From Treponema sp. (GTDB lineage Bacteria; Spirochaetota; Spirochaetia; Treponematales; Treponemataceae), in assembly GCA_017470605.1 (NCBI GenBank), contig JAFUYH010000014.1, positions 1-39,765 of the forward strand: a DNA stretch of 39,765 nucleotides, in the 5' to 3' direction. Under the pieces are notes generated by a model that made no database searches, had not been told where the DNA came from, and was given only the letters and a program-made list of their open reading frames with translations. The position numbers were made by a program, and so were the translations under genes. Below, one piece after another: positions 16,807-25,379 of the stretch (its first letter is position 1; every line of letters starts with the position of its first letter).

Positions 16807-16828
16807 TGGCTACTATCGAAAATCCGTT

Positions 16829-16870
16829 AAAAAACGAGCCGTCAGGGTCGTTTTAGGATTATCGCTCGTT
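16829..16870 (-). terminator. Probable terminator of the AKR-glyQS operon
   Basis: On the minus strand AACGAGC (16870-16864) can pair with GCTCGTT (16839-16833), and a nested alternative pairs AAAACGA (16854-16848) with TCGTTTT (16837-16831) plus two inner G-C pairs. Either is followed by T residues (the plus strand has six A at 16829-16834). It lies between the convergent HD-GYP-like and AKR genes and overlaps a dispersed repeat. Confidence 0.55.
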
Positions 16871-16874
16871 CCGC
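16845..16874. repeat. Dispersed intergenic repeat, copy A
   Basis: GGGTCGTTTTAG (16845-16856), 10 nt, CGTTCCGC (16867-16874). A second copy at 19170-19199 has GGGCCGTTTTAG, exactly 10 nt, CGTACCGC. The ends match at 18 of 20 positions while the spacers differ. The two copies flank the AKR-glyQS operon. Confidence 0.5.
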
Positions 16875-16906
16875 CACAGAGGCAAGCTGTGCTTACCGAC
16901 TCTTCA

Positions 16907-17668
16907 TTAATTAAAGAACATCCTGATTTTTTCCACGTCCTTATGGAACTGCTCATCAACAACAGGCGGATGCTCATTAAAATATAAAATCTGCTCCATT
17001 TCCTGCTGATTTTTTACACCCCAGATTGGAATTACATTTTCATACTGATGAAGGAAGCCAAAGGCAAGAGGAATGTTTTCTACCAGCCCTCCCCCAAGCG
17101 GCTGCATTGCGATAAAGCCCACGTCATGTTCTTCGCAGAGTTTTACAAGTTCAGCAGAGTCATCTGAAGAAACCATACTGAAAGGATACTGCAAAGTTTC
17201 ATACAAATCAGATTCTACAGCCCGTTTTGCAGTTTCATAATTTGTCGTAACAATTCCAAAATGAGAGATTTTTCCCTCAGCCTTAAGGGAAGCAAGAGTG
17301 GCATAAAGATTATCTGCACCATCTGGAAGAGGAAGAAATTTTTCAACTTCCAGCTGATATAAGTCCACAGAATCGCAATGCAGAGTCATAAGGCTTTCTT
17401 CCAAGTCTGCCTTAAGCTCTGCAGATGTCTTTGCTGAACTTGCAGTAGAAAGAAATACGTTGCGCCGGATATCATAAAGGGCATCTCCCAGAAGTTTTTC
17501 ACTTTCAGGAGTCCTGCGTGATGTATCAAAAAAATTAATTCCGCTGTCGTAGGCCTTGCGCACAATAAGGGCGGCATCTTCTTCGCCACCGGCATCTGTA
17601 AGCCGCATTGCGCCAAAGGCCACGCGTGAAATCAATAAATCTGTTTTTCCAAGACGAACGTATTCCAC
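16907..17668 (-). CDS. Aldo/keto reductase-like protein lacking the catalytic tetrad
   Basis: A 253-aa TIM-barrel protein of the aldo/keto reductase superfamily, shorter than the usual 280-330. The fold is recognisable from VAFGAMRLTDAGGEEDA, GINFFDTS (Asp48), SEKLLGDAL and DSVDLYQLE. Of the family's Asp-Tyr-Lys-His tetrad only Asp48 remains: the Tyr position is Thr53, the Lys position is Ala76 and the His position is Glu107 (by counting along the motifs). NADPH-dependent reduction is therefore unlikely, and it may be a pseudoenzyme or a divergent subfamily. The start is GTG at 17668, with the AGAGG of its SD overlapping the end of glyQS 6 nt upstream, so it is co-transcribed with glyQS. Confidence 0.82.
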   Translation of the reverse strand: MEYVRLGKTDLLISRVAFGAMRLTDAGGEEDAALIVRKAYDSGINFFDTSRRTPESEKLLGDALYDIRRNVFLSTASSAKTSAELKADLEESLMTLHCDSVDLYQLEVEKFLPLPDGADNLYATLASLKAEGKISHFGIVTTNYETAKRAVESDLYETLQYPFSMVSSDDSAELVKLCEEHDVGFIAMQPLGGGLVENIPLAFGFLHQYENVIPIWGVKNQQEMEQILYFNEHPPVVDEQFHKDVEKIRMFFN

Positions 17669-17674
17669 AGACTT

Positions 17675-19141
17675 TTACCTCTTATAGTTGCGGATTTCCT
17701 TCTGGATAAAGCCAATCAGGTCGTCCAAAGCAACACGTTCCTGCTTCATGCTGTCGCGGAAACGAACTGTTACAGTGTTGTAAAGTTCATTTGCAGAACC
17801 GTCTTCTTTCTTTTCATTAAGAGTATCGTAGTCTACAGTTACGCAGAAAGGAGTTCCAACTTCATCCTGACGGCGGTAGCGTTTACCTACAGTTCCGCTT
17901 ACATCATAATCAGTTACAAAGTCTTCTTTAAGAAGGTGCTGGATTTCCTTAGCCTTTTCTGCAAGTCCGTCTTTCTTCATCAAAGGAAGAACGGCAACTG
18001 TAACAGGAGCCAGCTTTGGATGCAGGTGAAGGACTGTTCTGTAATCTTCTGCTTCGCCTTCTGCAGCAACATTCTGCTCTTCGTAAGCTTCACAAAGGAA
18101 CATAAGGAAATTGCGGTTCAATCCGGCAGAAGTTTCAATTACGTAAGGAACGTACTTCTTGTTTCCGTCTTCCTGGTCAATATAAGACATATCCTTCTTT
18201 GAATACTTCATGTGCTGGCTAAGGTCAAAGTCTGTACGGCTGTGAATACCTTCAACTTCTTCAAAACCAATCGGGAAGTTGTAAGTAATATCGTAAGCAT
18301 CCTTTGCATAGTGAGCAAGCTTGTCATGGTGATGCCACTTAAGGTTCTCTTCTGCAATACCGTACTTGAGGTAGAAGGCCCAGCGGTCTTTTCTCCAGCG
18401 TTCAAAAGTTTCATCTTCTGTTCCAGGCTTACAGAAATATTCCATTTCCATCTGTTCAAATTCACAGGTACGGAAAATAAAGTTCTTAAAGATGATTTCA
18501 TTACGGAAAGACTTACCAACCTGAGCAACACCAAAAGGAACTTTCATTCTGTTTGACTGAACAATGCTCTTGAAGTCTGTAAAAATACCCTGACAGGTTT
18601 CAGGACGAAGATAAATCAAAGATGTGTCGCTTGCAACAGGTCCAAGATGAGTCTTGAACATAAGGTTGAATTCACGGACATCAGTCCAGCTGTGCTTTCC
18701 GCAGGTAGGACAGTTGATTTTTCCTTCAATAAAGGCTTTCATTTCATCATGAGTCATTGTATCTACAGGCTTGTCTGTAGTTTCATTGTGAGCATCACAA
18801 TATTCTTCTATAAGATTATCAGCGCGGAAACGAGCCTTACATTCACAGCAGTCAATCATAGGGTCAGAGAAGTGGGCAACATGGCCTGAAGCTTCCCAAG
18901 TTGTATGATGCTGGAAGATTGCAGAGTCAAGACCAACTACATCATCATGAAGCTGAGTCATGTAGTGCCACCATTCATTCTGAATGTTTCTCTTGAATTC
19001 TACACCCAGAGGGCCGTAATCCCATGCACCTGCCTGACCACCATAAATTTCAGAAGCCTGATATACAAAGCCCCTTCTCTTACACAAAGAGATGATTTTG
19101 TCTAAGGTACATGCGTGTGTATCTTTTGATTCTTTTGCCAT
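17675..19141 (-). CDS. glyQS: Glycine--tRNA ligase, dimeric class II type
   Basis: A 488-aa single-chain (alpha2) glycyl-tRNA synthetase that charges tRNA-Gly with glycine using ATP in the cytoplasm. Seen: the N-terminal GFVYQASEIYGGQAGAWDYGP signature, two CxxC pairs for zinc (Cys98/Cys101 and Cys144/Cys147), motif 2 around VGKSFRNEI, the ETSAGLNRNFL segment of the active site, and a C-terminal anticodon-binding domain with HLHPKLAPVTVAVLPL. Length is normal for bacteria that lack the separate alpha and beta subunit genes. GAGG lies 8 nt before ATG. It is first in an operon with the AKR-like gene; its leader contains a GC-rich structured element. Confidence 0.96.
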   Translation of the reverse strand: MAKESKDTHACTLDKIISLCKRRGFVYQASEIYGGQAGAWDYGPLGVEFKRNIQNEWWHYMTQLHDDVVGLDSAIFQHHTTWEASGHVAHFSDPMIDCCECKARFRADNLIEEYCDAHNETTDKPVDTMTHDEMKAFIEGKINCPTCGKHSWTDVREFNLMFKTHLGPVASDTSLIYLRPETCQGIFTDFKSIVQSNRMKVPFGVAQVGKSFRNEIIFKNFIFRTCEFEQMEMEYFCKPGTEDETFERWRKDRWAFYLKYGIAEENLKWHHHDKLAHYAKDAYDITYNFPIGFEEVEGIHSRTDFDLSQHMKYSKKDMSYIDQEDGNKKYVPYVIETSAGLNRNFLMFLCEAYEEQNVAAEGEAEDYRTVLHLHPKLAPVTVAVLPLMKKDGLAEKAKEIQHLLKEDFVTDYDVSGTVGKRYRRQDEVGTPFCVTVDYDTLNEKKEDGSANELYNTVTVRFRDSMKQERVALDDLIGFIQKEIRNYKR

Positions 19142-19233
19142 TTTATTACCTCACTTACGACTCTGGCGTGGGCCGTTTTAGATTTTTTTGCCGTACCGCG
19201 CCGGGAAAGGGCGGCAGGGCATTTTTTATTGTA
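19142..19233 (-). promoter_or_regulatory. glyQS leader with GC-rich structure and repeat copy B
   Basis: A -10-like TACAAT (19233-19228) would give a leader of about 80 nt before the ATG at 19141. The leader contains a GC-rich block unlike its AT-rich surroundings (about 19187-19220), with pairing options TGCCG/CGGCA and CCGC/GCGG, and copy B of the dispersed repeat. I see no T-box sequence and no known riboswitch. Its role in glyQS control is unknown. Confidence 0.35.
19170..19199. repeat. Dispersed intergenic repeat, copy B
   Basis: GGGCCGTTTTAG (19170-19181), 10 nt, CGTACCGC (19192-19199). It matches copy A at 16845-16874 in both conserved blocks and in spacing. It lies in the untranslated leader of glyQS. 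Confidence 0.5.
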
Positions 19234-19268
19234 GAAAGAGAGTACCACAAAAAGAGATTGTATGCAAA

Positions 19269-21341
19269 TCACTGCAGGCTGCAAACAACCCTGTTCTTAC
19301 CTTCAGATTTCCCCTGATACAGGTATTTATCAGCTTCAAGGAACATATTTTTATAAGTAAGACCGCTCCTGTAAGGCGAAATTCCAACCGTAACTGTTAC
19401 AGGAACCCTTTGTCCATCCCTCGTCATATCAAGAACTTCTACACCTGTACGTATTTTTTCTGCAACATCACAGGCATGATTCATATCACCATTACATACA
19501 ATAAGGAATTCTTCTCCACCCCAGCGGAAAGCCTTGTCTTTCTGACTGATACAGGAAGATATAACAGCAGCAACGGAAGAAAGCACCTTATCTCCAAAAG
19601 CATGACCGCAGGTGTCATTCAGGCTCTTAAAATTATCAAGGTCAAACATCATTACGCAAAAAGGACTTGAATTCTGAGCGGCATGTTTAAAGAAGCGGGT
19701 CATATACTTTTCAAAATTACGCCTGTTCAAAAGCTGAGTTAATGTATCATGTTCAATAGTATAAACTACATGCCTTAGAGAAATAATAAGGGCAAGTGTT
19801 ATGGAAGCCAGAAGGACAGCTGCCATAATAATATAATTCAAATAATAAAGAAAAAAATGCTTTCTGGTATAGCCCTGTTCCTTTATTGAATATCTGTTTG
19901 CAGAAGAAGAAACTTCTTCTGCCGGCATAAGCATTATAAGTTTATTAAGCATGGAAATAAGAGGAATGTTTTCTTTTGTAGAAAGAAAGGCTGAATCGCC
20001 ATATCCGTTTAACTCAACGGAATTTAACTTGCGGAACCTTTTGTTTTTATTTATAAGTCCGCGAATCTTGGAAATATTAAAGAAAGTTCCGTCAGCTTCT
20101 CCCTTTAAAACAGCATCAAGACAGTCTTCATAAGTAGTACAGAAAACAGGAACTGCATTAGGGTAATTTTCCTGCAGGAAAAAGTGAGCCCTGAGATTAT
20201 ACGGAACAGCAACCCGCCAGTTTTCCTTTGAAGAATCAACAGTTTCACCACTGTAAGCATAGCCCAGAACAAGTGAAGTAAACTTTTGCGAAAGACAGAG
20301 ACCGGCCTCTTCTGCAGGCTGAAGTTTTCTTGCAACAGGAGCTATTGCATCTATTTTCCCCATCTTTAAATCACTAAGCATTTGAGCGGCATCATGATAT
20401 AATACAATAGAAACAGAACTTTTATTATCCAGCAGTTTTTCCTGCATATACTGCATCATATCAGCAATAAGCCCTTCTGCCCTGAAGTTTTCTTCATTTA
20501 TATCGCAGAAAGGAAGGTCTCCGTAAAGACAGCCAAGTTTTATTACAGGATGATTTTCAAGCCAGTTCTGCTCCCTTACACTGAGATTTTTGGAAATAGT
20601 CATGTTAGAAAAATACTTGAGCCAGAGGGTGTTGTTATAATAAGGATCCATTGAAAATATTTCTGCAAGAGCAGAATTCAGTTCTTTCAGAATATCAGGT
20701 CTATTTTTTGTTACAGTAAGAAAGAAATCAGAAGAACCTATTCTTGCTATCGGATTCCAGTCCAGTTCTGCAACCATATCAATTTCCAGAAGAATGTCAA
20801 ATTCATGATTCTGGAACATTTCGTAATACGGAGCATCAGATGAGAATTCCACGTACTCACATTCAAGTTTTTTATCTTTCTTCCAGTCCAAAAAAAGTTC
20901 GTACTGATAGCAGTCCGTACGCAGTCCTATTTTCTTTCCCTTCCAGGAAGAAAAGTCACCCGCACTTATTGAAGTATTTTTATCATTTGTATAAAGGTAG
21001 AAAGTTTCCTGCCCCATCGGATAGTCAGGATAAAGAAGAATGTTTTCACGTTCCTTTGTATAGGAAACATCAGAAAGAATGTCTATTTTTCCGCTAAGAA
21101 GGGCTTCGTACAAGTCATCCCATTCGCCATAAACATATTCATAATCCCATCCTGTATAGGAAGAGATTGTCTGCATATATTCATAGGCATAGCCAGATTT
21201 GGGGTCTTCTTCGGAAAAACCGTCCATGAAATTTCCGCTGTTAATGTAATAACCGACTTTTACAGTCTTTGCAAAAAGGCTGCTGGATGTAATCAAAACA
21301 ATGATTAAAAACAGGCGCCGGCAGTCAGAAATAAAGCTCAT
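19269..21341 (-). CDS. Diguanylate cyclase with two periplasmic SBP_bac_3-type sensor domains
   Basis: A 690-aa membrane sensor predicted to make c-di-GMP from two GTP. From this start: signal/membrane segment 1-24; first SBP_bac_3-like domain about 26-254 (VKVGYYINSGNFMDGF at its start, YTKERENILLYPDYP inside); second one about 266-479 (PVIKLGCLYGDLPFCDINEE at its start); membrane segment about 500-521; GGDEF domain about 530-690 with the active motif GGEEF (608-612) and FDLDNFKSLND. The inhibitory RxxD site is missing (SQKD). Such binding-protein domains usually sense amino acids. I chose ATG at 21341 because it begins the signal peptide; ATG at 21371 is possible. It lies 55 nt after the dus gene and probably has its own extended -10 (TGATACAAT). 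Confidence 0.87.
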   Translation of the reverse strand: MSFISDCRRLFLIIVLITSSSLFAKTVKVGYYINSGNFMDGFSEEDPKSGYAYEYMQTISSYTGWDYEYVYGEWDDLYEALLSGKIDILSDVSYTKERENILLYPDYPMGQETFYLYTNDKNTSISAGDFSSWKGKKIGLRTDCYQYELFLDWKKDKKLECEYVEFSSDAPYYEMFQNHEFDILLEIDMVAELDWNPIARIGSSDFFLTVTKNRPDILKELNSALAEIFSMDPYYNNTLWLKYFSNMTISKNLSVREQNWLENHPVIKLGCLYGDLPFCDINEENFRAEGLIADMMQYMQEKLLDNKSSVSIVLYHDAAQMLSDLKMGKIDAIAPVARKLQPAEEAGLCLSQKFTSLVLGYAYSGETVDSSKENWRVAVPYNLRAHFFLQENYPNAVPVFCTTYEDCLDAVLKGEADGTFFNISKIRGLINKNKRFRKLNSVELNGYGDSAFLSTKENIPLISMLNKLIMLMPAEEVSSSANRYSIKEQGYTRKHFFLYYLNYIIMAAVLLASITLALIISLRHVVYTIEHDTLTQLLNRRNFEKYMTRFFKHAAQNSSPFCVMMFDLDNFKSLNDTCGHAFGDKVLSSVAAVISSCISQKDKAFRWGGEEFLIVCNGDMNHACDVAEKIRTGVEVLDMTRDGQRVPVTVTVGISPYRSGLTYKNMFLEADKYLYQGKSEGKNRVVCSLQ

Positions 21342-21396
21342 ATATTTACCAATTCTTATAAATTGTATCATATAAATTCTAAGTCCGCATCTTTTT

Positions 21397-22434
21397 TTAT
21401 AATTTTTTAAATCTTTCTTCCGGACACTTTGCAAAAAAATCTTCTATGCGCTCTATCAGATCCTGATTATCACTGGCATTTATAAACTGAGTCTGGGCAT
21501 AATGACCAAAGGTAAAGTTCATGGCAAAGTATGTAAAGAAACGCTGAAGCCGGGTTTTCCAGAATTCCGGGGGCTGGTAGACTTCCACATCCTTTATATA
21601 GTCCAGACAGAGCTGCTTCATGTCTACAGTCAATTCACTTTCACACCCGCTTTCATATTCCCCTTCCCCACCAAAAGATTTTTTTAATTCGCGGAAAATC
21701 CAGGGCTTTTGAACAGCGGCTCTGGAAATCATTATTCCGCTGCAGTCAGGGCAAAGGCCGGCCGCATATGAAGCAGAAGCAGAGTCCTTTATATTTCCAT
21801 TAAGATAAAGGCTTACGCCCTCTTTTTTATAGCGTTCTGCAAGATTCTGGCAGTAAAAATATCTGGCAGGTCGGGCAAGTTTTTCTTTTTTTGTCCTTGG
21901 ATGCAGGGTTAAAAGTTTTACACCGTTTTCTACCAGCATATCACAAAAAGCAAAAAGACCTTCTTCCGTAAAATCCTCATCTCCAAGCCTGAGTTTTACA
22001 GAAAACCTGCGTTCCATTCCGCTTTCTTTTAATTCCGGATGACTTTTATTATAAGAAGAAATAACTTCACCCACAGAGCGGATCATTTCCCGAGTTTCTT
22101 CAAGGGGGCGCAGCATCCAGCCTATACCGGCTCCTGTTTTATAAATGTCAGGCGCGGAACAGCCCATATTCACGTCCAGCCCTATTCCGGGCAGCTCAAC
22201 CAGCCTTTTTGCAGCCTCCGCCATCCGCGCCCGGTCTGTTCCGGTCAGCTGCCATACAACTTTTCCGGGCACAGGAGCCGGATTCACGTAATATTTTTCA
22301 AAAGGGCCGTCATTCAAAAGACTCCCCGCATTTATCATTTCCGTAAAATATTCATCACAGCCGCCGAACTTTTCTATAAGGATTCGGAAAGCAGGATGAG
22401 AAATAGTTGCCATGGGACCGCATATAAACTTCAT
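21397..22434 (-). CDS. tRNA-dihydrouridine synthase family protein
   Basis: A 345-aa FMN-dependent TIM-barrel enzyme reducing uridine to dihydrouridine in tRNA. The N-terminus CGPMATISHPAFRILIEKFG corresponds to the Dus APM motif, here with GPMA. The catalytic cysteine is Cys92 in VNMGCSAPDIYKTGAG, and the phosphate/RNA-binding histidine is in LLTLHPRTKKEK. The FMN region LNGNIKD and MISRAAVQKPWIF is present. Which subfamily (A, B or C) cannot be decided by eye. ATG at 22434 has no SD; an extended -10 (TGC then TATACT) ends 6 nt upstream, a leaderless arrangement. Confidence 0.9.
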   Translation of the reverse strand: MKFICGPMATISHPAFRILIEKFGGCDEYFTEMINAGSLLNDGPFEKYYVNPAPVPGKVVWQLTGTDRARMAEAAKRLVELPGIGLDVNMGCSAPDIYKTGAGIGWMLRPLEETREMIRSVGEVISSYNKSHPELKESGMERRFSVKLRLGDEDFTEEGLFAFCDMLVENGVKLLTLHPRTKKEKLARPARYFYCQNLAERYKKEGVSLYLNGNIKDSASASYAAGLCPDCSGIMISRAAVQKPWIFRELKKSFGGEGEYESGCESELTVDMKQLCLDYIKDVEVYQPPEFWKTRLQRFFTYFAMNFTFGHYAQTQFINASDNQDLIERIEDFFAKCPEERFKKL

Positions 22435-22440
22435 GGGCAG

Positions 22441-22449
22441 AGTATAGCA
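22441..22449 (-). promoter_or_regulatory. Extended -10 of the dus gene, leaderless geometry
   Basis: On the minus strand TGC directly precedes TATACT (22446-22441), which ends 6 nt before ATG (22434). A start 7 nt downstream would fall on the A of the start codon. No good -35 is seen, as expected for an extended -10. Confidence 0.5.
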
Positions 22450-22528
22450 TAAATCATTAAAAAGTATTAGGATTTAAAGGAAAAATACAGAGGGTTAATT
22501 CCCCCTAAAAAAAAGGAGCAGGAGAAAA

Positions 22529-23251
22529 ATGTTTGACAGACAGAAATATAAAAGATTTGCAAGAATCCAGTTGCAGGGACGCTGGGCAGTTCCTGTAATA
22601 ATGACGCTGATAATCACCCTTATCACTTCTATTTTTTCGATTCCAGAAATTTCCCGGATATACAACAGCGGGGCTTTAGAACTGTTTCAAAACGGAAACT
22701 ATATAGATGCTATGGGAGTTATAAACCAGCAGCAGGCCTCTCCATATCAGTTTCCGCTGACTTTGCTTCAGGCTATAATCGGCCAGATTCTTTCTGTTGC
22801 AGCCCTGAACCTTTACCTTAAAATGACCCGCTCGCCGGATAAAGTATCTCTTTCCAGTTTTGTAGAAGGTTTTAATAACTGGGGACGTGCGGCACTTGGC
22901 TGCCTCTGGGAACTGCTTTGGGTGTTTCTCTGGACCCTTCTTTTTATTATTCCGGGAATTATAAAAGCCATTTCCTACTCACAGATGTATTATCTTATTG
23001 CTGAATATGACAACATTTCCGTAACAAAGGCAATGAATATAAGTAAGATAATTACAAAAGGTCACAAGTGGGATATTTTTGTTATGGGACTTTCATTTAT
23101 TGGCTGGATTCTTCTGGGTGTCATTACCCTGGGCATTTCAGACTTATTTGTTTCACCATATATGTCACTTTCTTTTGTAAACGCCTATCACTCAATGCTA
23201 AAAGAAGCTGTTGAAACAGGAAAAATCAAACCGGAGGACTTGTCAGAATGA
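22529..23251 (+). CDS. DUF975 family integral membrane protein
   Basis: A 240-aa membrane protein with four to six hydrophobic segments (about 20-40, 80-105, 120-150, 180-205). The family pattern is clear in the last third: SQMYYLIAEYDNISVTKAMNIS followed by GHKWDIFVMGLSFIGWILLG and TLGI with a PY motif. DUF975 has no assigned function; it may be a membrane-stress or transport-related protein. Two SD-like sites precede it (AGGAG about 22514 and GGAG 22521-22524, 4 nt before ATG). Its stop overlaps the sppA start by 4 bp (ATGA), so the two are translationally coupled. Confidence 0.87.
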   Translation: MFDRQKYKRFARIQLQGRWAVPVIMTLIITLITSIFSIPEISRIYNSGALELFQNGNYIDAMGVINQQQASPYQFPLTLLQAIIGQILSVAALNLYLKMTRSPDKVSLSSFVEGFNNWGRAALGCLWELLWVFLWTLLFIIPGIIKAISYSQMYYLIAEYDNISVTKAMNISKIITKGHKWDIFVMGLSFIGWILLGVITLGISDLFVSPYMSLSFVNAYHSMLKEAVETGKIKPEDLSE

Positions 23252-24249
23252 AAAAAAGTTTCAAATCAGGATTAATCGTACTTATTATTGTAATTCTAGT
23301 TTCTGCAGGAATCACTGTAAAAACTATAATAGACAGCAGAAATCCTGTTGTAACAGTTACATACGCTTCTCACGGAAACGTTTCTAACTATAATCCAGAA
23401 ATTGCAAAAGGGTATAAGAAAAGTTATATTGCAGCAGTTTATATAGAAGGAACAATACAGCAGTCAGGGCAGGATTACGACCAGAATTGGCTGTTAAATA
23501 CAATCAGCAGTCTGAAAGAAGACAAAAACAACGTGGGAATTGCCCTTTATGTTGATTCCCCAGGCGGAGCCGTTTATCAGGCTGATGAAGCATACCTTGC
23601 CCTTATGGACTATAAAACAAGCGGAAAGCCAGTTTATGTTTATCAGGGGCCGATGGCTGCTTCCGGCGGCTACTATATTTCCTGTGCCGGAGATAAGATT
23701 TACGCAAACAGAAACACTCTTACCGGCTGCATAGGAGTAATTTTCGGTTCTTCTTATGATTTAACCGGTCTTTTTGAAAAAGCAGGCATAAAAAGCGAAA
23801 CCATACATTCTGGCCGCAACAAGAATATGTTCAATTATAACGAGCCTGTAACAGAAGAACAGAGGGCAATAATGCAGAGTATATGCGATGAATGTTACGA
23901 ACAGTTTGTTTCCATTGTGGCAAAGCGCCGCCTTATGAATTATGATGACGCATGTGAACTTTCTGACGGAAGACTTTACACTGCAAAACAGGCCCTTGAA
24001 AACGGTCTCATAGACCGCATTGATTCCTGGGATGGAATGATAAAGGATTTTTCAGAAAACGAACTGGATATGCCTGGCATAAAAGTGGTAACTTTCCAGA
24101 AAGAACGTAAAAAGACTTTTATGGATTACATGACAGGAGCAGCAAAGCAGTTTGCCACAACAAAGGCTGCGGCAAGTCTTGGACTTCCAGAAAGTGTAAT
24201 TGAAGACATCAATACAAAAGATTACTTTCCTATGTACCTGTACAAGTAA
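23248..24249 (+). CDS. sppA: Signal peptide peptidase SppA (S49 family)
   Basis: A 333-aa membrane-anchored serine protease that degrades cleaved signal peptides. It has a single N-terminal membrane segment (about 8-27) and one S49 domain. The family's Ser/Lys dyad is visible as Ser139 in GPMAASGGYYIS and Lys192 in HSGRNKNMFN; the substrate-loop motif YVDSPGGAVYQADE (101-114) and TGCIGVIF are present. Length fits the short single-domain bacterial type, not the 600-aa tandem type. It is coupled to the DUF975 gene by an ATGA overlap, and its last 28 bp overlap the convergent methyltransferase gene, with no terminator between. Confidence 0.94.
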   Translation: MKKSFKSGLIVLIIVILVSAGITVKTIIDSRNPVVTVTYASHGNVSNYNPEIAKGYKKSYIAAVYIEGTIQQSGQDYDQNWLLNTISSLKEDKNNVGIALYVDSPGGAVYQADEAYLALMDYKTSGKPVYVYQGPMAASGGYYISCAGDKIYANRNTLTGCIGVIFGSSYDLTGLFEKAGIKSETIHSGRNKNMFNYNEPVTEEQRAIMQSICDECYEQFVSIVAKRRLMNYDDACELSDGRLYTAKQALENGLIDRIDSWDGMIKDFSENELDMPGIKVVTFQKERKKTFMDYMTGAAKQFATTKAAASLGLPESVIEDINTKDYFPMYLYK

Positions 24250-25232
24250 AGTGAGGCTTTTTTTCCATTAACAAGAGTATGAAGGCTGTCTTCTGCAGAA
24301 AAACCGGCTGCAGAGGCAGCCTTTTCTATTTCTTCTTTTCTGGCAGAAAGAATGACAGCCTTACCGTCTTCTTTTAATACACGCTTAAAGGAAGAAAACA
24401 TTTTCTGATAAAAAAGATTTATGTCACCTATATCTTCATAAAATCCCCATGGAGGATCTGTAATAATCACATCAAGAAACTTATCTTCAAAATGATCCAG
24501 TAAAAGGGCATCCTGTTCAAAAACTTCTATATCATCCCTGCCGGAAAGCTGTTTTTTTGCAGCAACCATCTGAATTTTCTGTCCGTCGATATCGGATGCG
24601 TACAGTTTTTTAAAACGGAACTTTTTTGCAAGCTGAACAGGAATGGAACCGTAACCGCAAAAGGGCTCAGAAATCAACTCTTCCCCGCTTCCAGAAAGAC
24701 CTGCAAAAGCACAAATCAGATAGGCAATTTCGGGCCTTAGTTCGCCTTTATTAAGATTTTTTTCCGTAAATTCCCGCTTTGAAATAAGCTGCCCGCAAAA
24801 GGCAAATCCTTCACGTCTGATTGAAAACCAGATTTCAGTTTCGGGCGAAAGCCTGTCTATTTTTAATTTTGAATTATTCAGGACAATATCTTCTGCCTTG
24901 CGGACTAAAGATTTATCTACTTTCGCAAACTGATTTTCCTGAATAAAACGCACCCTGAAAGTGCCTTTATTTATAAGAAAATATTTTTTTTCAGAAGCAA
25001 GGGCATTTACCATTGCAGGAAAAGAAAGCCCCTTTCCCTTATTCACTTTAAGGACAAAAAAAGTATTATTAAAATATATGATTTTTTCTAAATCCCGGGA
25101 ATTTCCGCTGTAAGAGTAATGAACAAGTCCGTCATAAATCCCAAGGATTTTACAGCCTTTCAACTGCAGAGGAAGATTCCTGCTGACAACATTCTGAAAT
25201 CCTGTTATAAATGTAGAAATAAATTCAGCCAT
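24222..25232 (-). CDS. THUMP-type RNA methyltransferase (Trm14/RlmL-like)
   Basis: A 336-aa SAM-dependent methyltransferase. The N-terminal 150 residues look like the ferredoxin-like/THUMP part that binds RNA (MAEFISTFITGFQNVVSRNL start, LVRKAEDIVL). Methyltransferase motifs are ELRPEIAYLICAFAGL (about 164-179), motif I EPFCGYGSIP (189-198), Asp of motif II in YASDIDGQK, and motif IV DPPWG (259-263), which is typical of N2-guanine methylation. The exact RNA target is unknown. I prefer ATG at 25232 over GTG at 25289: TTCACA, a 16-nt spacer and TATACT lie just upstream with the -10 ending 6 nt before ATG, and the GTG would fall inside the divergent infC promoter. The 3' end overlaps sppA by 28 bp. 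Confidence 0.85.
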   Translation of the reverse strand: MAEFISTFITGFQNVVSRNLPLQLKGCKILGIYDGLVHYSYSGNSRDLEKIIYFNNTFFVLKVNKGKGLSFPAMVNALASEKKYFLINKGTFRVRFIQENQFAKVDKSLVRKAEDIVLNNSKLKIDRLSPETEIWFSIRREGFAFCGQLISKREFTEKNLNKGELRPEIAYLICAFAGLSGSGEELISEPFCGYGSIPVQLAKKFRFKKLYASDIDGQKIQMVAAKKQLSGRDDIEVFEQDALLLDHFEDKFLDVIITDPPWGFYEDIGDINLFYQKMFSSFKRVLKEDGKAVILSARKEEIEKAASAAGFSAEDSLHTLVNGKKASLYLYRYIGK

Positions 25233-25238
25233 CGGCTC

Positions 25239-25266
25239 AGTATAGAATGAATTATATTTTTGTGAA
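25239..25266 (-). promoter_or_regulatory. Promoter of the THUMP-type methyltransferase, leaderless geometry
   Basis: Minus strand TTCACA (25266-25261), a 16-nt spacer, TATACT (25244-25239), then 6 nt to ATG. No SD follows, so the mRNA would start at or next to the A of the start codon. Confidence 0.55.
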
Positions 25267-25282
25267 AGAGCATTTTTGCATA

Positions 25283-25311
25283 TAGACACAGTAATAAAAA
25301 TTAAATATAAT
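25283..25311 (+). promoter_or_regulatory. Promoter of the infC operon
   Basis: TAGACA (25283-25288), a 17-nt spacer and a perfect TATAAT (25306-25311). The predicted start near 25318 leaves a leader of about 62 nt. Confidence 0.75.
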
Positions 25312-25343
25312 GTTAGAATACGCTATGTGTAAAATCGTGAAAA

Positions 25344-25362
25344 GAAGCGGTAAATCCGCTTC
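25344..25362 (+). other. Hairpin in the infC leader
   Basis: A perfect 7-bp stem, GAAGCGG (25344-25350) with CCGCTTC (25356-25362), and a 5-nt loop, ending 7 nt before AGGAGG of infC. No T-run follows, so it is not a terminator. In other bacteria L20 or IF3 controls this operon through the leader; this hairpin is a plausible but unproven site. Confidence 0.5.
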
Positions 25363-25379
25363 CAACACTAGGAGGATCG

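Noticed and set aside
19142..19268. T-box riboswitch upstream of glyQS
   Set aside because: No T-box sequence and no specifier stem could be recognised.
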